From assembly GCA_041398785.1 (NCBI GenBank), contig JAWKUA010000045.1:1-22133 (forward strand): DNA of 22,133 nt, read 5' to 3'. The position numbers and the translations under genes were made by a program. How positions within the stretch are numbered: the first letter of the stretch is position 1; the number at the start of each line of letters is the position of its first letter. The notes beneath the pieces were generated by a model, which worked only from the letters and a program-made list of their open reading frames with translations, searched no databases and was not told the DNA's origin. This DNA is from Planctomycetaceae bacterium (GTDB lineage: Bacteria > Planctomycetota > Planctomycetia > Planctomycetales > Planctomycetaceae). Shown here one piece after another: positions 16,567-22,133 of the stretch.

Positions 16567-17703
16567 ATGATTCGGACGAACGATTCTCAACTGCAGTCAA
16601 TTGCCGACAGGGTCGAAGCGGGGGAACGCCTGTCGTTCGACGACGGCGTTTACCTGGATGAACGAGCTGACCTGCACGCACTTGGACAGCTTGCCAACGT
16701 CGTCCGCGAACGCAAAAACGGCAACCTTGCGTACTACAACACCAACATTCACCTGAACCCGACGAATGTTTGCGTGTACCGCTGCCGGTTCTGTGCATTC
16801 CGAGCCGACCTGCGCGACGAGAAGGCGTATACGTTTGATGAACCCATGATTCGCGAACGCGTTCTGGAAGGGCGTGAAAGCGGAGCAACGGAAATTCATG
16901 TCGTCGGCGGACTGCATCATAAGAAGAGCTTCGACTGGTATCTGGACGTCGTGCGGACGATTCACGAGACGTCGCCGGAGATGCACATCAAGGCGTGGAC
17001 GCCGGTGGAAATCAGTTGGTTCAGCTTCATTTCGAAACAGCCGATTCGCCGCGTGCTGGAGCAGATGATTGACGCGGGACTCGGCAGCATGCCCGGCGGC
17101 GGCGCGGAGATCTTCGACCCTGAAATTCGGCGACAGCTTTGTGAACACAAGGCCGACGCGGATGTCTGGTTCGACGTCCACCGAACCGCCCACGAGCTGG
17201 GTCTGCGAAGCAACGCCACGATGCTGTACGGTCACATCGAACAGCCCCGACATCGCATCGATCATCTGCTGAGGCTGAGGTCCCTGCAGGACGAGACCGG
17301 CGGCTTTCAAACCTTCATCCCGCTGGCGTTTCATCCCGAGAACACGGAACTCGCGAATATCAGCAAGCCCGATGGTCTGTTCGACCTGCGGATGATGGCT
17401 GTCGGCCGACTGATGCTGGACAACTTCGACCACATCAAGGCCTATTGGATCATGCTGGGAGAACAGACCGCTCAACTGGCTCTCAGCTACGGAGCTGACG
17501 ACATCGACGGCACCGTGGTTCATGAACTGATCTATCACGACGCCGGCGCGACGACGCCTGAAGGCATGACCGTGCGGCAACTGCATCAGCTCATTCGCGA
17601 AGCCGGTCGCGAACCTGTCGAGCGCGACACGCTGTATCGAAGAATTCTGCGACAGGGCAGTCAGTGGACGGTCGGCGAACCGGTGACGGCTGCGATTGCC
17701 TGA
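16567..17703 (+). CDS. mqnE: Aminodeoxyfutalosine synthase (radical SAM)
   Basis: A radical SAM enzyme of the futalosine route to menaquinone; it joins the 3-(1-carboxyvinyloxy)benzoate made by MqnA to S-adenosylmethionine to give 6-amino-6-deoxyfutalosine. The 378-residue length is typical. The cluster motif is CVYRCRFC (Cys69, Cys73, Cys76), preceded by NTNIHLNPTNVC. Other family signatures are HVVGGLHH, KAWTPVEI, GLGSMPGGGAEIF, NATMLYGHIE and FIPLAFHPENT. MqnC is a related radical SAM protein, but GGLHHKKSFDWY and MPGGGAEIF fit MqnE better. The ATG at 16567 starts a family-like N-terminus; the nearest purine run (AAAGGGA) lies unusually far upstream. The gene follows the prenyltransferase and is probably cotranscribed with it. 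MqnA, MqnB, MqnC and MqnD are not in the window. Confidence 0.95.
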   Translation: MIRTNDSQLQSIADRVEAGERLSFDDGVYLDERADLHALGQLANVVRERKNGNLAYYNTNIHLNPTNVCVYRCRFCAFRADLRDEKAYTFDEPMIRERVLEGRESGATEIHVVGGLHHKKSFDWYLDVVRTIHETSPEMHIKAWTPVEISWFSFISKQPIRRVLEQMIDAGLGSMPGGGAEIFDPEIRRQLCEHKADADVWFDVHRTAHELGLRSNATMLYGHIEQPRHRIDHLLRLRSLQDETGGFQTFIPLAFHPENTELANISKPDGLFDLRMMAVGRLMLDNFDHIKAYWIMLGEQTAQLALSYGADDIDGTVVHELIYHDAGATTPEGMTVRQLHQLIREAGREPVERDTLYRRILRQGSQWTVGEPVTAAIA

Positions 17704-17811
17704 CACCGTTGACTCACTCCGCAAAAGCTGCCGGAGTCCAGCACCAGCCCCGCGCCAGTCCCGTCGGAACCGTTCCTGGCGACGGCTCCCATCGCGTCGG
17801 GCCGCTTGCAG

Positions 17812-17854
17812 GGCGGCTGCCCGGACTCAATTGTCACTTTTGAGTCCTGCCGCC
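17812..17854 (+). terminator. Candidate hairpin (terminator or attenuator) after mqnE
   Basis: An inner perfect stem GGACTCAA/TTGAGTCC (17823-17830 and 17840-17847) has a nine-base loop. An outer stem GGCGGC/GCCGCC (17812-17817 and 17849-17854) is joined by an uneven internal loop (five bases against one). No T-run follows, so it is a weak candidate for intrinsic termination and may instead be a processing or regulatory hairpin between mqnE and the VOC gene. Confidence 0.4.
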
Positions 17855-17945
17855 ACAATACACGCAGGCCCCGCTGGTGCGTTGTTCCGAAGTCCCGCAT
17901 TCCAGCGGTGAACGATCGATTTGTGTCACCACAGTGAGTTGCGAA

Positions 17946-18371
17946 ATGCCCGAAATCAGCCAAACCGCCGCGGCCATTCAGGTCAAATACATCGATCACG
18001 TCACTCTGATTGTGAAGGACGTCGAAGCCAGCCGTCAGTTCTATGTCGGCCTGCTGGGAATGGAAGAAGTCGATCGTCCCGCCTTTAGTTTCGGCGGAGC
18101 CTGGTTTCAGGCCGGCTCAACTCTGGTTCACCTGATCGAGGAACACGATCGCAGCGGCCCGGCCGGATATCCGAATAATGCCCTGGTCAGAAGCAGTCGA
18201 AATCATCACTTCGCGTTTGAAGTGGATGACGCCCGCGAAGCCGCTCAGATTCTTAAGGACCGCGGTATTGATCTGGTTGACGACGCGAAGCTGCGACCCG
18301 ACGGCGCTGTTCAGGTATTTCTGGCGGATCCGGACGGACATGTCATCGAACTTTGCACGTCCAATGCCTGA
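17946..18371 (+). CDS. VOC (glyoxalase/bleomycin-resistance fold) family protein
   Basis: A 141-residue single-domain vicinal-oxygen-chelate protein with two beta-alpha-beta-beta-beta modules. It begins VKYIDHVTLIVKDVEASRQFYVGLLG and ends FLADPDGHVIEL, both typical. Candidate metal ligands are His18, Glu65, His88 and Glu135, all present, so it may be an active metalloenzyme. The branch (lactoylglutathione lyase, dioxygenase, epimerase, other) cannot be told. The start is the ATG at 17946; the frame is open to 17877 but with no family-like residues. The double-ACT gene follows 60 bases downstream on the same strand, so the two are probably one transcript. Confidence 0.9.
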   Translation: MPEISQTAAAIQVKYIDHVTLIVKDVEASRQFYVGLLGMEEVDRPAFSFGGAWFQAGSTLVHLIEEHDRSGPAGYPNNALVRSSRNHHFAFEVDDAREAAQILKDRGIDLVDDAKLRPDGAVQVFLADPDGHVIELCTSNA

Positions 18372-18431
18372 TTCGCGATTTCCGCAGCATGCCGCGCGGC
18401 TCGCTGCCCGTCGGAACAGCAGGTGATCCAG

Positions 18432-18971
18432 ATGGCCAAAGAATACATCATCACAATGACAGCGGCGAATCGTGTGGGGATTCTGTCCGCCGTCACGAAA
18501 GCCATGGCGGAACTCGACGGTGACCTGCGGGAAGCCAGCCAGACGGTCGTGCGCGGCTTCTTCACGATGATCTTCTCCGCGGAGTTCCCCGAACAACTGG
18601 ATTCCGACGTCATCTGCGCTCACCTGCAGGACGCCTGCCGGCCGTTCGGAATCGACTTCGGTCTGAAGGATCCTGCCAATGAACGGTTGCGCGAATCGAT
18701 TAACGGATCGTCCAGGCTGTATTCGCTGCGACTCGGCGGCCTGAACCAGCCGGGAGTCCTGCGGCAACTGTCGTCCGTGATGGCACTGCACCGAATTGAC
18801 ATCGCCGGAATGCACGCCGTTCGAACCGGCGACAGCACCGGGTTCGAAATGGTGATGAAGATTGCCGTTCCCGTCGACTTCGATATCGACTCACTGCTGC
18901 GCGAACTCCACGAGACAGGGGAACCGTTTCAGATGACGGCGGATATCTCTGACTACACAGACCACGCCTGA
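18432..18971 (+). CDS. Double-ACT-domain protein (GcvR-like)
   Basis: ACT domains bind small molecules, usually amino acids, and regulate enzymes or transcription. This 179-residue protein consists of two: about residues 3-75 (EYIITMTAANRVGILSAVTKAM) and about 92-165 (SLRLGGLNQPGVLRQLSSVM, then IDIAGMHAV). Both keep the glycine of the ligand turn (RVGIL, QPGVL). There is no catalytic domain and no obvious DNA-binding part, as in the GcvR-like group. The ATG at 18432 is preferred over the GTG at 18423 because AGGTGA (18421-18426) sits five bases upstream. It is probably cotranscribed with the VOC gene; ligand and target are unknown. Confidence 0.9.
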   Translation: MAKEYIITMTAANRVGILSAVTKAMAELDGDLREASQTVVRGFFTMIFSAEFPEQLDSDVICAHLQDACRPFGIDFGLKDPANERLRESINGSSRLYSLRLGGLNQPGVLRQLSSVMALHRIDIAGMHAVRTGDSTGFEMVMKIAVPVDFDIDSLLRELHETGEPFQMTADISDYTDHA

Positions 18972-18989
18972 CCCGCCACCCGGCTGACC

Positions 18990-19053
18990 GCATGACTGCC
19001 GTCCGCATGACTGCCGTCCGCATGAGCGCCGTCCGCATGAGCGCCGCGCCGTC
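18990..19053. repeat. Tandem 15-bp repeat, about four copies
   Basis: The unit GCATGACTGCCGTCC occurs at 18990-19004 and 19005-19019, then as GCATGAGCGCCGTCC at 19020-19034, and as an expanded fourth copy from 19035 (GCATGAGCGCCGCGCCGTCC). The unit length keeps a reading frame, but I see no real gene using it. It starts 18 bases after the ACT-gene stop. Confidence 0.85.
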
Positions 19054-19129
19054 CGGCAAAGTCGCGAAACGTCCCGGTGCGGGTTCCGTAAACGTCACAC
19101 GGCACCGCGGCAGCGAACGCCTCGCGGGC

Positions 19130-19444
19130 TCATTTCTCCAGGGAAGCCATGTCGAAAACACTCAGGCTATCGCGCCCGGAAGCGCTTGGGACGTAACGTC
19201 GAACGCCAGGCACGTGCCGAGATGCGGCAAGCCCCGGCTGCGAGGAATCGAGAACGCAGCGAATGGCATCGAGTTGCTCAGTGATTCCGCGACAATAGCT
19301 CGTCAGTTGTCGCCGCCAGTGGTTCAGTTCCGACACCGTTCGCAGTCCCACCCCGGAACATTCACCATCGGGTTCCGTGCTGACACTCCGCGAACGGGAC
19401 ATCGCGACACCCGGCCGGGCGACAGTGACCTGAGTGCTGATCAT
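19130..19444 (-). CDS. Small hypothetical protein
   Basis: A possible 104-residue protein I do not recognise. It is supported mainly by AGGAA placed six bases before the ATG at 19444. It also has an amphipathic helix in the middle (SELNHWRRQLTSYCRGITEQ, then LDAIRCVLDSS), which looks more like protein than like a shadow frame. The C-terminal part (about 70-104) is low in hydrophobics. There is no signal peptide or membrane segment. It sits between the ACT gene and tRNA-Arg, just outside the proposed integration point, and converges on the ACT gene. It may still be a chance frame. Confidence 0.42.
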   Translation of the reverse strand: MISTQVTVARPGVAMSRSRSVSTEPDGECSGVGLRTVSELNHWRRQLTSYCRGITEQLDAIRCVLDSSQPGLAASRHVPGVRRYVPSASGRDSLSVFDMASLEK

Positions 19445-19820
19445 AGGGCGTTCCTGAAGTGGCAGTGATGTCAGACGGAAGATTCCGCAGACCAGTTGCG
19501 GCAGGTGATGTGAACTGCTTTTCGTCGGAAAAGTACCCGCAGAATCACGGAAGTTCGCATCTTTGCCGACCGCCACGACCGGCTGCGGATCGGCAGATAT
19601 TGCCTTTGTTCGAATACGCCCGACCGTCAGAATCGTCAGACTTGGGGTGAAACGCACACCTCGCGGGTTCCAAAGTCCGCGATTTCCACGGACAGGTTCT
19701 GCGAATCCAGACGTTCCGTCAGCCCCACCACCAACAACACGCATTCGCGAGTTTCAGTCGCGAAACTTAGCGACTCCATAGCTGGAAAGCCCCCCGCGAT
19801 TCGACTATCCTGCCACCACC
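19445..19820. other. Intergenic region upstream of tRNA-Arg
   Basis: About 375 bases without a supported gene. One perfect small hairpin, CTTTTC-GTCG-GAAAAG, lies at 19518-19533 with no T-run. The promoter of tRNA-Arg should lie in the last 100 bases; I could not pick out convincing -35 and -10 elements. Confidence 0.35.
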
Positions 19821-19894
<74 letters not shown>

Positions 19895-19911
19895 TTGGAC
19901 TTACGTCGACT

Positions 19912-19974
19912 CCTGCCTGCGATGCAGGGAATAAATGCAGGGAACTGCCCCTCACGGTTGCCGCCGTGCAGGGG
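19912..19974. repeat. Cluster of GCAGG / CCTGC motifs between tRNA and integrase
   Basis: ATGCAGGGAA is repeated directly at 19922-19931 and 19935-19944, a 13-base period. TGCAGGG occurs a third time at 19967-19973, inside the hairpin of the 61-nt element. CCTGC lies inverted at 19912-19916 and 19916-19920. The arrangement would suit arm-type sites for integrase or excisionase. Confidence 0.5.
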
Positions 19975-20008
19975 TGGAAACAGACCTTTCAGCTTGCCGG
20001 CTTGTGTC
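19948..20008 (+). other. Structured 61-nt element, copy 1 (upstream of integrase)
   Basis: A hairpin of CCCCT-CACGG, loop TTGCCG, and CCGTG-C-AGGGG (ten pairs with one bulged C) at 19948-19974. A 28-base tail (19981-20008) ends in GCTTGCCGGCTTGTGTC. Copy 2 at 21271-21331 has the same loop, a different but self-complementary stem, and 26 of the 28 tail bases. The element ends 29 bases before the integrase start. Its role is unknown; it could be a recombinase binding site, an RNA leader element or a dispersed repeat. Confidence 0.65.
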
Positions 20009-20037
20009 TCGATTGACTCAGGTTGAAAGGTTTTCTC

Positions 20038-21216
20038 ATGTCTCGTCCCCGCAAACCGTGGTTCCGCAAGTCCAATCGTCGGTGGTATGTTGAGTTTCAG
20101 GGAAAGCAGGTCTGTCTTGGTACAAACAAGAAGGCGGCCCTGCAGCAGTTCCATGAACTGATGGCTCAGCCGGAACCGGCTCGCCGAGTTTCCCGCACTT
20201 CGAGAATCTCGCTGCCGGAACTCACCGATCATTTTCTCGAGTGGGTGCAGCGAAACCGCAGCGCCGACACTTACGAATGGTATCGCTATCGGCTGGAACG
20301 ACTCTGTCGCCATCATTCCTCGCTGATGGCGGAACAGTTGAAGCCCTATCACGTGGAAGAATGGGTCAACTCCTTCAGCCTCTCCGTTACGTCTCGCCGG
20401 AACTACTTTCGTGCTGTAAAGCGGTGTTACAAGTGGGGCACGACGCAGGGGTTCCTGACGATGAATCCGATTGCGGGTCTGGAGGTTCCCCGTGCCGAGG
20501 TGCGGGAAATCGCTCTGTCGCAAAATCAGTTTGACGAAATGCTGCGATGCGTCCGCAATCCCGGACTGACGGATCTGCTGCAGGTGACGTGGCTGACCGG
20601 CTGCCGGCCGCAGGAGTCGCTGATCGTTGAGGCGCGGCACGTGGATGTCGCGAATCAGCGGTGGGTATTTCACAGCTCACAGTCCAAGGGAAAACAGCTC
20701 AGTCGCGTGGTCTATTTGACCAACGCAGCGCTGGCGATTGTCCGCCGGCTCATGACGCAGCATCCGGCGGGTCCGCTGTTTCGCAACTCGGCCGGTACGC
20801 CGTGGACGACGGACGCTGTCAACTGCGCCATCGATGCAATCCAGGACCGGATGGGAAGGGCCGAGATGCAGCGGCTTGGCATCGTGATTGAGCCGACGGA
20901 CGTGGCGGCCCTGATGAAGCGGTTGAAACCGACACGGCGGACGAAGGGTCACGATGTTGACAAGACACCGGCGGAACTGCGTGCCGAAGCGAAGCGGAAG
21001 CTGACGATCCGGAAGGCGCGGGAACTCGTGCCGCGGTATTCGCTGTATGCGCTCCGGCACTCGTTTGCCACCAATGCCCTGCGGAACGGCGTTGACAGCC
21101 TGACCGTCGCCGTGCTGCTGGGGCACCGTGATCCTTCAACGCTGGCCCGTGTCTATCAGCATCTGAATCAGAACCCGGAGCATCTGCTGGAACAGGCTCG
21201 GCGGGCGACAGCATGA
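20038..21216 (+). CDS. Tyrosine recombinase / integrase
   Basis: Catalyses site-specific recombination, presumably of an element at the adjacent tRNA-Arg. The start is the ATG at 20038, with GAAAGG seven bases upstream; an in-frame TTG at 20023 is less likely. The 392 residues comprise an N-terminal arm-binding part (RRWYVEFQGKQVCLGTNKKAA), a SAM-like core-binding domain (about 55-140) and a catalytic domain. Active-site residues: Arg190 (TGCRPQE), a Lys near 217-219 (QSKGK), Arg340 in YALRHS, His363 (LLGHRD) and Tyr373 (ARVYQH). The usual HxxR box reads YxxR, Tyr337 replacing the first His. About 70 basic residues lie between the beta-hairpin lysine region and this box, a longer spacing than in XerC/D; I recall both traits from planctomycete integrases. 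It converges with the excisionase-like gene. Confidence 0.95.
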   Translation: MSRPRKPWFRKSNRRWYVEFQGKQVCLGTNKKAALQQFHELMAQPEPARRVSRTSRISLPELTDHFLEWVQRNRSADTYEWYRYRLERLCRHHSSLMAEQLKPYHVEEWVNSFSLSVTSRRNYFRAVKRCYKWGTTQGFLTMNPIAGLEVPRAEVREIALSQNQFDEMLRCVRNPGLTDLLQVTWLTGCRPQESLIVEARHVDVANQRWVFHSSQSKGKQLSRVVYLTNAALAIVRRLMTQHPAGPLFRNSAGTPWTTDAVNCAIDAIQDRMGRAEMQRLGIVIEPTDVAALMKRLKPTRRTKGHDVDKTPAELRAEAKRKLTIRKARELVPRYSLYALRHSFATNALRNGVDSLTVAVLLGHRDPSTLARVYQHLNQNPEHLLEQARRATA

Positions 21217-21270
21217 TCTCGCTGCAGTGACAGTCAGGGTTGCATGACGCCGGAAAGCCCCAATAGAAAT

Positions 21271-21331
21271 GCCCTGAGCAGTTGCCGCTGCTCAGGGCAC
21301 CGGCAGACCGTTCGGCTTGCCGGCTTGTGTC
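21271..21331. other. Structured 61-nt element, copy 2 (downstream of integrase)
   Basis: A perfect 11-pair hairpin GCCCTGAGCAG, loop TTGCCG, CTGCTCAGGGC (21271-21298). A 28-base tail at 21304-21331 differs from copy 1 at only two positions. It lies in the gap between the convergent integrase and excisionase-like genes. Read on the minus strand the stem is followed by ATTTCTATT, so it could also end transcription of the excisionase-like gene. Confidence 0.7.
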
Positions 21332-21390
21332 GGTCGGGAATGAATGGTGGCGGCACCGTCGAAGTGACCTGAACGGGAGTCGCGTGCCGG

Positions 21391-21630
21391 TCAGAGGCGA
21401 ATGTGCTTCAGCTTCTGTGGCGGCGGGAGCGGAGGCGGAGGCGTGACATCGCCCTGTCGGCAGGATTCCAGGTACGCTTCGATGTCGTGTTGGGAGATTC
21501 GGATCGTGCCGCGGCCGAGGCCGATGCGGTGGCAGGCGAGTTTGCCGGCTTCGATCAGGGCGTAAATGATCGAACGGCTCACCTGCAGGTAGTTGGCCGC
21601 CCCTTCGACGGTCAGGAAGGTTTCATTCAT
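21391..21630 (-). CDS. Excisionase-like helix-turn-helix DNA-binding protein
   Basis: A 79-residue protein with a MerR-like winged HTH of the excisionase family (about residues 5-53: FLTVEGAANYLQVSRSIIYA, then GKLACHRIG, then RISQHDIEAYLE). Such proteins bend DNA and steer an integrase towards excision, or act as small repressors. The start is the ATG at 21630, preceded by GAAGG nine bases upstream; the frame is open to 21690 but without a better start. The C-terminal tail is proline-rich (TPPPPLPPPQ) and of unknown use. It points towards the integrase gene, and the second structured element lies between them. Whether it acts on this integrase is inferred from position. Confidence 0.88.
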   Translation of the reverse strand: MNETFLTVEGAANYLQVSRSIIYALIEAGKLACHRIGLGRGTIRISQHDIEAYLESCRQGDVTPPPPLPPPQKLKHIRL

Positions 21631-21771
21631 GGCTGTGACCTTCAAATTCCGGTCCGCTGCAGCCCGTATCGGCCGTGCTGAGCGGCACAACTGATGGTGG
21701 CTTGGGCGTTCGCGGACCGGTGATTGTGTTTCGCGGTTCCTGTGTGTGGCGGCACGTTGTCGAGTGCACGT

Positions 21772-22133
21772 TCAGCCGCAGATGTGATAGCCGCCGGCGG
21801 CGATCAGGATGCTGCCCGCCGTGATTTCGGCGGCGCGGCCGAGGACGGTGCGGTACTGATGGGCCAGGGCGAAGCCGAGGGCCGAGACAACGGCTGTGAC
21901 CGCCGGGATGACAACCAGCATCGCGCCGACGGGAAGCTGTTTCAGGGCCAGGGCGGCTCCCAGTACGGCCGCATCGAGGCTGACGGCGAGGCTTCCCAAC
22001 AGCAGACTGACGACGTGCAGTGACGTTCGTTGCGGCGACGTATTCGGGCCGCTGTCGCCGGCGATCAGTTGCACGCCGAGCCATGTCAGGGCCACGCCGG
22101 CCAGCCGGGCACAGTGGTCGAGGTATTGTTCCA
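21772..22133 (-). CDS. MntP-like manganese efflux pump, C-terminal part (5' end outside window)
   Basis: The frame runs off the right edge; the visible 119 residues or so (from EQYLDHCARLAG) are the C-terminal two thirds of an MntP/DUF204-type membrane protein. Four hydrophobic segments can be seen: ARLAGVALTWLGVQLIAG; VVSLLLGSLAVSLDAAVLGA, with the conserved Asp of the second half-repeat; VGAMLVVIPAVTAVVSALGF; and AAEITAGSILIAAGGYHI. MntP proteins export Mn2+ and have six such segments. A GTG at 22095 could be mistaken for the start, but the reading continues upstream with membrane-like sequence. The segment after the first visible helix (DSGPNTSPQRTS) is a short loop. The family call is fairly good, the substrate less so. 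It lies upstream of the excisionase-like gene on the same strand. Confidence 0.72.
   Translation of the reverse strand, partial: EQYLDHCARLAGVALTWLGVQLIAGDSGPNTSPQRTSLHVVSLLLGSLAVSLDAAVLGAALALKQLPVGAMLVVIPAVTAVVSALGFALAHQYRTVLGRAAEITAGSILIAAGGYHICG

Noticed and set aside
15896..17724. Long minus-strand open frames opposite the prenyltransferase and mqnE
   Set aside because: They are shadows of strongly supported genes in GC-rich DNA.
18992..19468. Plus-strand frame of 158 codons reading through the 15-bp tandem repeats
   Set aside because: It starts inside the repeat, has no ribosome binding site, and its product is unstructured; the opposite strand offers a better candidate.
19948..21331. 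Structured elements as integron attC sites
   Set aside because: They lack the paired R/L boxes with the conserved core triplets of attC, and the recombinase lacks recognisable IntI features; only the general idea of a folded site remains possible.
22060..22095. GTG at 22095 as the start of the MntP-like gene
   Set aside because: The frame continues upstream to the window edge with hydrophobic sequence matching the preceding membrane helix, so the gene is cut by the edge rather than short.

Overview
The window looks like a chromosomal segment of a planctomycete (Planctomycetota, probably Planctomycetaceae-like; the genus cannot be fixed from the sequence). The reasons are GC-rich DNA, a TIGR03067-type planctomycete extracytoplasmic domain, an ECF sigma factor next to a zinc-finger Ser/Thr kinase, futalosine-type menaquinone genes, and dispersed inverted repeats of the 'GGCTCCTGCC' and 'GCCGCACGGCG' types that I associate with this phylum.

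Layout. 47-1108 (-) is agmatine deiminase. 1653-4529 (+) is a large secreted protein of unknown function, followed by a candidate terminator. 4867-5466 (ECF sigma factor) and 5742-7172 (transmembrane zinc-finger Ser/Thr kinase) form a signalling pair with an inverted repeat between them. 7253-8778 is a mobile-repeat locus: a REP-associated Y1 transposase (7620-8462, -) flanked on both sides by mosaic REP blocks. 8855-12649 is a 1264-residue secreted multidomain protein. 12852-13958 is a ThiF/MoeB-type E1-like enzyme, convergent with a secreted alpha/beta hydrolase (14023-14988, -). A 76-84 bp-scale inverted repeat sits upstream of a metabolic cluster, all on +: UbiA-type prenyltransferase (mqnP-like), aminofutalosine synthase (mqnE), a VOC/glyoxalase-fold protein and a double-ACT protein. 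After a 15-bp tandem repeat and one doubtful small gene, tRNA-Arg(ACG) lies at 19821-19894. A tyrosine recombinase (20038-21216), an excisionase-like HTH protein (21391-21630, -) and the 3' part of an MntP-like efflux gene (21772-end, -) follow.

How the parts relate. mqnE and the prenyltransferase belong to the same pathway (futalosine route to menaquinone). The ECF factor and the kinase with an anti-sigma-type zinc finger are probably one signalling unit. From the tRNA rightward the window has the layout of a tRNA-Arg-integrated element whose far end lies outside the window.

The two most unusual observations are: (1) the transposase is a tandem Y1 protein in which the HUH motif survives only in the second copy and the tyrosine only in the first, and (2) the integrase gene is bracketed by two 61-nt copies of a structured element with the same six-base hairpin loop, different but self-complementary stems, and a nearly identical 28-nt 3' tail.
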